11,453 nt of DNA. It comes from Colimorpha sp034178965. Lineage in GTDB: Bacteria; Bacteroidota; Bacteroidia; Bacteroidales; P3. Of this stretch, positions 7,654 through 11,453 are shown in pieces. Under the pieces are notes generated by a model that saw only the letters and a program-made list of their open reading frames with translations, ran no database searches and was not told where the DNA came from. The stretch spans positions 1 through 11,453 of the forward strand of contig JAXFQM010000105.1 in the NCBI GenBank assembly GCA_034178965.1, given 5' to 3'. Both the position numbers and the translations under genes were made by a program. Numbering within the stretch: the first letter of the stretch is position 1; each line of letters opens with the position of its first letter.

Positions 7654-8628
7654 ATGCAAAACCTTTCCCTACTTGAGAAAATACGCCACACACGCTTTGA
7701 GGCAGTGCCGCTGAGCGACTACAACCGGAACTACATCCTGCGCCTTCTGCCCGATATAGACTACTATTTCGCCATTTGGGAATGCTGCGTGGACGAGATG
7801 CTGCTCATGGCGCGGGGCGAGACGGGGCAACTGACGGTGGTCGACTACGGCGGCGGACACGGGTTTGTGAGCATGATACTGAAGGAGAGGGGCGTGGGAC
7901 GCGTGCTATATGTGGACCACAACCCGCAGAGCGTGCAGGCCGCAAAGACACTGGCCCAACTCTTCGGGCTGGGCCCCGATGCAGCCATTGAGGGCGAGAT
8001 TAGGCAACTGAGGGAATGGTGCGAAAGCCACGGCGTTGCGCCCGATGCACTGATGGGCATGGACGTTATCGAGCACATCTACTGCCTGGACGACTTCTTC
8101 TGCGAACTGCACGCCTTGAACCCCGCTATGCCTATGCTCTTCACCACGGGAAGCAACCCCTACAACTACCGTGCCACCCTACGCCTGAGGCGCATCATGA
8201 AGAGCGACGAGGAACTCTTTCGTCAACGGCGACGGGACTACATAGCGGCGCACTTTGCCGACCTCGATGCGCACGAACTGGACTATTGGGCGGAACACAC
8301 GCGTGGGCTGACTTTCGACGACGTGAGGCGCGCCGTGGAGTGCCAGTCGCCCAACCTGCTGCGCGACCCCTTCAACACCTGCGACCCCGAGACAGGCAGC
8401 TGGACCGAACGCATCCTCTCGCTGGAGGAATACCGCGGCATACTGCAACCCTACGGCGACGAGGTGACGCTGGAAAACGGCTTCTACAACGAACACAGCC
8501 ATCGCTTCGGCAAAAGGTGGAGACGCCTCTTCAACAGGCTGCTGCGCTGGCCCAGTTTCACGGCGCTGGCCCCGTTCGTGATACTGAAGGTGACGGCAAC
8601 GCAAGACCCCCAAAACGCAAGAACATGA
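7654..8628 (+). CDS. Class I SAM-dependent methyltransferase
   Basis: The 324-residue product has a Rossmann-type SAM-binding core. Motif I is VVDYGGGHGF (62-71). The acidic residue ending strand 2 is in VLYVDHNP (Asp88), where SAM ribose is held. MGMDVIEHIYCLDDFF (134-149) matches the post-motif region of class I enzymes. The N-terminal 60 residues (SDYNRNYILRLLPD) and the last 150 residues, which are Arg-rich with many aromatics, are probably substrate-recognition parts that I cannot assign. The substrate is unknown; a small molecule, lipid or glycan is as likely as RNA. No terminator is visible in the 107 bp before it, and its stop codon overlaps the rlmH start (ATGA), so it is very likely cotranslated with rlmH. 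Confidence 0.85.
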   Translation: MQNLSLLEKIRHTRFEAVPLSDYNRNYILRLLPDIDYYFAIWECCVDEMLLMARGETGQLTVVDYGGGHGFVSMILKERGVGRVLYVDHNPQSVQAAKTLAQLFGLGPDAAIEGEIRQLREWCESHGVAPDALMGMDVIEHIYCLDDFFCELHALNPAMPMLFTTGSNPYNYRATLRLRRIMKSDEELFRQRRRDYIAAHFADLDAHELDYWAEHTRGLTFDDVRRAVECQSPNLLRDPFNTCDPETGSWTERILSLEEYRGILQPYGDEVTLENGFYNEHSHRFGKRWRRLFNRLLRWPSFTALAPFVILKVTATQDPQNART

Positions 8629-9092
8629 ACATAACACTGGTGGTGGTGGGAAAGACAGACGTGAAGTTCGTGCAAGAGGGCTGCGAGATATACCTCTCGC
8701 GACTGAAGCACTACACACACTTCGCCATGGAGGTGGTGCCCGCGGCAAAGGGAGCCGTCACCCCCAGCGAGGCCAAGGAACGGGAAGGGCGCCTTCTGCT
8801 GAAGAAGATGGAGCAGGCCGACTGCGCGGTACTGCTGGACGAGCACGGCACGCAACGCACCTCCACGCAATTCGCGCAGCACCTGCAACGCAAAATGAAC
8901 GCAGGTACCCGCCAACTTACCTTCGTTATAGGCGGCGCCTTCGGCGTCTCCGACGAGGTGAAACGGGCAGCAACGGAGACGATGAGCCTATCGGACATGA
9001 CGTTCAACCACCAAATGGCCAGGGTGTTCTTCCTCGAACAGCTCTACAGGGCGTTCACCATACTACGAAACGAAAAATACCACAACGAATAG
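8625..9092 (+). CDS. rlmH: 23S rRNA (pseudouridine1915-N3)-methyltransferase RlmH
   Basis: The 155-residue product matches RlmH, the SPOUT-family homodimer that methylates pseudouridine 1915 in helix 69 of 23S rRNA using SAM, acting on assembled 70S ribosomes. The length agrees with the family (about 155-159). The start is MNITLVVVGKTD, followed by LLDEHGTQRTS (70-80), FVIGGAFGVSDEV (100-112) for the SAM-binding knot, and the C-terminal signature MTFNHQMARVFFLEQLYRAF plus the terminal YHNE. The ATG at 8625 overlaps the previous gene's TGA by one base pair set (ATGA). The frame stays open far upstream inside the methyltransferase gene, but homology begins only at this ATG. A promoter for the next gene starts just after the stop codon. 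Confidence 0.97.
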   Translation: MNITLVVVGKTDVKFVQEGCEIYLSRLKHYTHFAMEVVPAAKGAVTPSEAKEREGRLLLKKMEQADCAVLLDEHGTQRTSTQFAQHLQRKMNAGTRQLTFVIGGAFGVSDEVKRAATETMSLSDMTFNHQMARVFFLEQLYRAFTILRNEKYHNE

Positions 9093-9110
9093 AGGGACGG
9101 GGAAAGATGT

Positions 9111-9142
9111 TTTGCACATGTCGGAAAAAAAACGTACCTTTG
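9111..9142 (+). promoter_or_regulatory. Bacteroides-type promoter for the DRTGG-PHP-PurL-like cluster
   Basis: TTTG (9111-9114) and TACCTTTG (9135-9142) match the Bacteroides -33 (TTTG) and -7 (TAnnTTTG) consensus exactly with 20 bp between them, the preferred spacing. Transcription should start near 9146-9149, giving a 5' leader of about 45 nt before the ATG at 9192. It is the clearest promoter in the window. Confidence 0.88.
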
Positions 9143-9191
9143 CAAAATGAACCCCACCAAGTACCATATTGCATAAACCGCTAAAACATAA

Positions 9192-9536
9192 ATGACTATG
9201 AAAGTAAAAGAATTAGCCGAAGCCTTGAACCTCACCGTGCTGAGCGGCAAAGAGGGGCTGGAACGCGAGATAGAAGGATGCTACGTGAGCGACCTGCTGA
9301 GCGACGTGATGGGCAACGCCAACCAAAGCGACGTTTGGGTGACGCTGCAAACCCACAAGAACGTCGTGGCCATCGCCTCGCTGAAAGAACTGGCCTGCGT
9401 GATACTGGTGAAAGGGCAATCCGCCACTGAAGACACCCTCGAGCAAAGCAACGAAGAGCAAATTCCCTTCCTCTCCACCCCCATGGGCACCTTCGAAACG
9501 GCCGGCAAAATCTATAACCTGCTGAACGCAAAATAA
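9192..9536 (+). CDS. DRTGG-domain protein
   Basis: The 114-residue protein consists of one DRTGG-type domain, a small alpha/beta fold also found in the N-terminal part of some HPr kinases and beside CBS domains. Characteristic stretches are VKELAEALNLTVLSG (5-19), the highly conserved GCYVSDLLSDVMGNA (29-43), DVWVTLQTHKNVVAIASL and the end IPFLSTPMGTFETAGKIY. The literal DRTGG string is absent, as in many members. Biochemical function is unknown; a ligand-sensing or partner-binding role is likely. A second ATG two codons in (9198) is an equally possible start. It is first in a tight cluster, 18 bp before a PHP-domain gene, under a strong promoter. In Thermotoga and clostridia, from memory, similar genes neighbour HydABC hydrogenases. 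Confidence 0.85.
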   Translation: MTMKVKELAEALNLTVLSGKEGLEREIEGCYVSDLLSDVMGNANQSDVWVTLQTHKNVVAIASLKELACVILVKGQSATEDTLEQSNEEQIPFLSTPMGTFETAGKIYNLLNAK

Positions 9537-9554
9537 AACCGCCCCCGCACCATC

Positions 9555-10325
9555 ATGCCCTCCTTCCGCGCAGACCTGCACGTGCATACTGTCCTTTCGC
9601 CCTGCGGCGACCTGGAGATGAGCCCCACGGGCATCCTACAGAGGGCTGCCGCCGTGGGGCTGGACATGATTGCCATCACCGACCACAACACCACACGGCA
9701 GGTGAAAGTGTGCCAAAAGATAGGGCGCGACATGGGTCTCTTCGTGCTGGGCGGCGTGGAAATAACCACTCAAGAGGAGACGCACGCGCTGGCCTTCTTC
9801 GAAAACGACGACCAGCTGGACCAAATGCAGGAATTCCTCGACAAGCACCTGCCCAAGATACCCAACGATGAGGACCGCTTCGGATACCAACTCATCGTGG
9901 ACGAGAATGAAGACATTGTGGGCGAGGAACCTTACCTGCTGCTCAACGCCATCGACGTGGACCTGGACGGCATCTACGAGGAGGTGCACCGCATTGGAGG
10001 TCTCTTCGTCCCGGCACACGTCAACAAGGCCAGCACCAGCCTCACCAGCCAGCTGGGTTTCATACCACCCGACCTGCGCGCCGACGCGCTGGAAATAAAC
10101 AAGTTCGTCACACGCGAAGAAATGCTCAAGAAATTCGCCTACCTCAAAAAATTCACTTTCATCACCGACAGCGACGCGCACTTCATCCACCACCTCGGCG
10201 AAGCCTACACCCTGCTCACCATGCCACACCGCTCTTTCGGCGACCTGCGAAAAGCCCTGCACGGCGAAGAAGGCTACGGCACCAACACGGCGCACTTCCG
10301 CACGCATCCGCTACACTTGGCCTGA
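9555..10325 (+). CDS. PHP-domain metallo-phosphoesterase-like protein
   Basis: The 256-residue protein has a full set of PHP motifs for a multi-metal active site: DLHVHT (7-12), ITDHNT (41-46), GVEITT (67-72) followed by His77, PAHVNK (153-158) and TDSDAH (204-209). PHP enzymes hydrolyse phosphoesters, for example histidinol phosphate, nucleoside 3',5'-bisphosphates or DNA ends; the substrate here is unknown. The closest group by layout is the short PHP proteins found beside DRTGG genes, rather than PolX or DnaE. The acidic segment at about 80-148 between the third and fourth motifs is longer than in minimal members and may form a lid. It starts 18 bp after the DRTGG gene and ends 24 bp before the PurL-like gene, so the three are probably one transcript. 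Confidence 0.88.
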   Translation: MPSFRADLHVHTVLSPCGDLEMSPTGILQRAAAVGLDMIAITDHNTTRQVKVCQKIGRDMGLFVLGGVEITTQEETHALAFFENDDQLDQMQEFLDKHLPKIPNDEDRFGYQLIVDENEDIVGEEPYLLLNAIDVDLDGIYEEVHRIGGLFVPAHVNKASTSLTSQLGFIPPDLRADALEINKFVTREEMLKKFAYLKKFTFITDSDAHFIHHLGEAYTLLTMPHRSFGDLRKALHGEEGYGTNTAHFRTHPLHLA

Positions 10326-10349
10326 CAGCAACAAACACTCAAGGCCCCC

Positions 10350-11213
10350 ATGCCCTACCACACGCAACCCCAGGAAACCACGCCCGCCACAAGCCCAACG
10401 ACCCCAGAGGCCGAAAAGCCGCTGACGCAGGAAACCATGCAAAACCTGGGCCTCAGCCAAGGGGAACAACATGAAATAGGAGCCCTCCTCGGACGAAACC
10501 CCACCGCCAACGAACTCTCCACCCTGCTGGCCATGTGGGACGCCAGCGGAAGGGCGCAAAGCCTGCTCGCCTGGCTGAAAGGACAGCCACGTAGCGAGGA
10601 AAGCCACGACTACCTGGTGGAAGAAAAGGAACGAGACCTCTACAACATACACGAACCGCGCGTGGTGGAATGCATCAGCATCGCCCATTCGCTGTTCGGC
10701 GACACCCCTCTGCCCCCCCAGGCGGTGCCAGCGCCACGCAGCCCCCGACACGGCAATGCCCTATACATGACTGGACGCGTCAGCGCAAGCTTAGCCCGTT
10801 CCGAATACGCGCGCCGCTACCTGCACCTCGCCACACCCCCTCTCGCCATGGAGGGCGAAGAAGAAGCGGCCTACCTGAAAATGATACTCGATGCGCTGCA
10901 AGCCAACGACATCCTGCGCGCGCACCGCGAAGTGGCGCGCGGCGGCCTATTCGGCACCCTCCTCGCGGCTTTGGCCCCCTTGCGGCTGGGCTTCGACATA
11001 TTGAGTTATCGAGAAGTGAGGCTCGATGCTTTCCTGTTTGGAGAAGAGGGCGGACGTCGCCTCACCGCGCTGCCCTCCGAGCAAGAGGACTTCTTCCTGC
11101 GCAAGATGGACGATGCGCGCATCAGCTGCTGCTACCTGGGCAGGGTGACAAAAGGACGCATTCTGGTGGACGACATGGACTTCGGCCCCCTACAAGATTT
11201 CTTCCTGCCATAA
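10350..11213 (+). CDS. PurL/AIR-synthase-related protein lacking the ATP-binding domain
   Basis: This 287-residue protein resembles a shortened small-type PurL (FGAM synthase). After a Pro/Thr/Glu-rich tail (1-25), QNLGLSQGEQHEIGALLGRN (31-50) and ELSTLLAMWDAS (55-66) align with the PurL linker that normally ends in VMWSEHCSYK, but the EHCS-K residues are missing. GNALYMTGRV (135-144) resembles the start of PurL's GNxVxxxG region. From about 175, MILDALQANDILRAHREVARGGLFGTLL and the rest to LGRVTKGRILVDD resemble the AIR-synthase C-terminal domain. The metal/ATP-binding domain with ESHNHP is absent, so FGAM synthase activity is unlikely. Its function is unknown; a regulatory or scaffold pseudo-enzyme is plausible. 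It is the last gene of the DRTGG-PHP cluster. The assignment rests on motif reading by eye. Confidence 0.65.
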   Translation: MPYHTQPQETTPATSPTTPEAEKPLTQETMQNLGLSQGEQHEIGALLGRNPTANELSTLLAMWDASGRAQSLLAWLKGQPRSEESHDYLVEEKERDLYNIHEPRVVECISIAHSLFGDTPLPPQAVPAPRSPRHGNALYMTGRVSASLARSEYARRYLHLATPPLAMEGEEEAAYLKMILDALQANDILRAHREVARGGLFGTLLAALAPLRLGFDILSYREVRLDAFLFGEEGGRRLTALPSEQEDFFLRKMDDARISCCYLGRVTKGRILVDDMDFGPLQDFFLP

Positions 11214-11453
11214 AACAGGTCTCCCGCTAAATCCTTCCCTTCCCGCAATAGCCAACGCACCCCACCCCCGCCCCAGCACCATGCCAGCACATTTTGTCGG
11301 TTTTGTGCCGCCACGGTGCCGCCACGGTGCTGCCACAGTGCTGTCCCCCCTTTAGCAACGCCCCTCCCCCGCACATTTACGCGGGGAAACAACTGTGCTA
11401 CCCAAACATGGCAGCACGGGTCATGAGGCATTGAACTTCTTTTTCATGCCTTT
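11214..11453. other. Intergenic tail with no recognised gene
   Basis: No reading frame on either strand here looks like a protein; the minus-strand frame through it runs into the previous gene and has no recognisable features. It contains an 11-bp tandem repeat, an inverted repeat CCCCGC/GCGGGG (11367-11372 and 11381-11386) and AGGCAT/ATGCCT (11426-11431 and 11446-11451) at the window edge. Neither inverted repeat has a following T-tract that makes a clear terminator. An ATG at 11446 could begin the next gene but too little sequence remains. Confidence 0.6.
11306..11338. repeat. 11-bp tandem repeat, three units
   Basis: TGCCGCCACGG occurs at 11306-11316 and 11317-11327, followed by TGCTGCCACAG (11328-11338) with two changes and a partial fourth unit (TGCTGTC). 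This is a small minisatellite-like array in the spacer after the PurL-like gene. Confidence 0.7.

Noticed and set aside
8016..8624. Upstream extension of the rlmH frame giving a 358-residue protein
   Set aside because: The added 203 residues are the out-of-frame reading of the methyltransferase gene; RlmH homology and normal length begin at the ATG at 8625.
9636..10307. Minus-strand open frame of 223 codons within the PHP gene
   Set aside because: Shadow of the PHP gene; Val/Glu/His-rich with no motif.
11132..11431. Minus-strand open frame of 99 codons at the right end
   Set aside because: It overlaps the end of the PurL-like gene, crosses the 11-bp tandem repeat and has a Trp/Gly/Arg-rich composition without any recognisable domain.
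11426..11451. AGGCAT/ATGCCT inverted repeat at the window edge as a terminator
   Set aside because: A 14-nt loop and 6-bp stem with the T-rich part inside the loop; the sequence ends before a following T-tract can be judged.

Overview
The window looks like chromosomal DNA from a GC-rich member of the Bacteroidota, probably order Bacteroidales. Three things point there: a textbook Bacteroides-type promoter (TTTG, 20 bp, TACCTTTG) before the gene at 9192; protein families typical of that phylum (TolC-like channel next to an HlyD-type adaptor, OmpA-like peptidoglycan-binding protein, DRTGG and PHP proteins); and the general absence of Shine-Dalgarno sites. I saw no rRNA, tRNA, CRISPR array, insertion sequence or phage gene.

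Layout. (1) On the minus strand, 1-1901, a TolC-family outer-membrane channel gene is followed by the first 84 codons of an HlyD-family periplasmic adaptor cut off by the window edge. Together they are the start of a tripartite export operon reading out of the window. (2) A 331-bp divergent spacer, 1902-2232, holds the likely channel-gene promoter and a short tandem repeat before aspS. (3) On the plus strand, aspS, a small nitroreductase and ftsE are packed with 12- and 26-bp gaps and end in a hairpin terminator that begins at the ftsE stop codon. (4) After an AT-rich spacer with three tandem units of about 29 bp come an OmpA-like protein, a FemAB/GNAT-like acyltransferase starting with GTG, a SAM-dependent methyltransferase and rlmH. 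The last two overlap by ATGA. (5) The strong promoter at 9111-9142 drives a compact set: DRTGG-domain protein, PHP-family metallo-phosphoesterase-like protein, and a protein resembling PurL without its ATP-binding domain. (6) The last 240 bp hold no convincing gene, only a small 11-bp tandem repeat and weak inverted repeats.

How the genes relate. Most are housekeeping: tRNA charging (aspS), cell-division ABC ATPase (ftsE), ribosome methylation (rlmH), envelope anchoring (OmpA-like) and efflux (TolC/HlyD). The least explained part is the DRTGG-PHP-PurL-like cassette, which has its own promoter. From memory, DRTGG and PHP genes sit beside electron-bifurcating [FeFe]-hydrogenase genes in Thermotoga and clostridia, but no hydrogenase gene is in this window. 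The third member lacks the PurL catalytic motifs and may be a pseudo-enzyme with a binding or regulatory role. I regard this as the best candidate for a poorly described system here, without claiming it is new.
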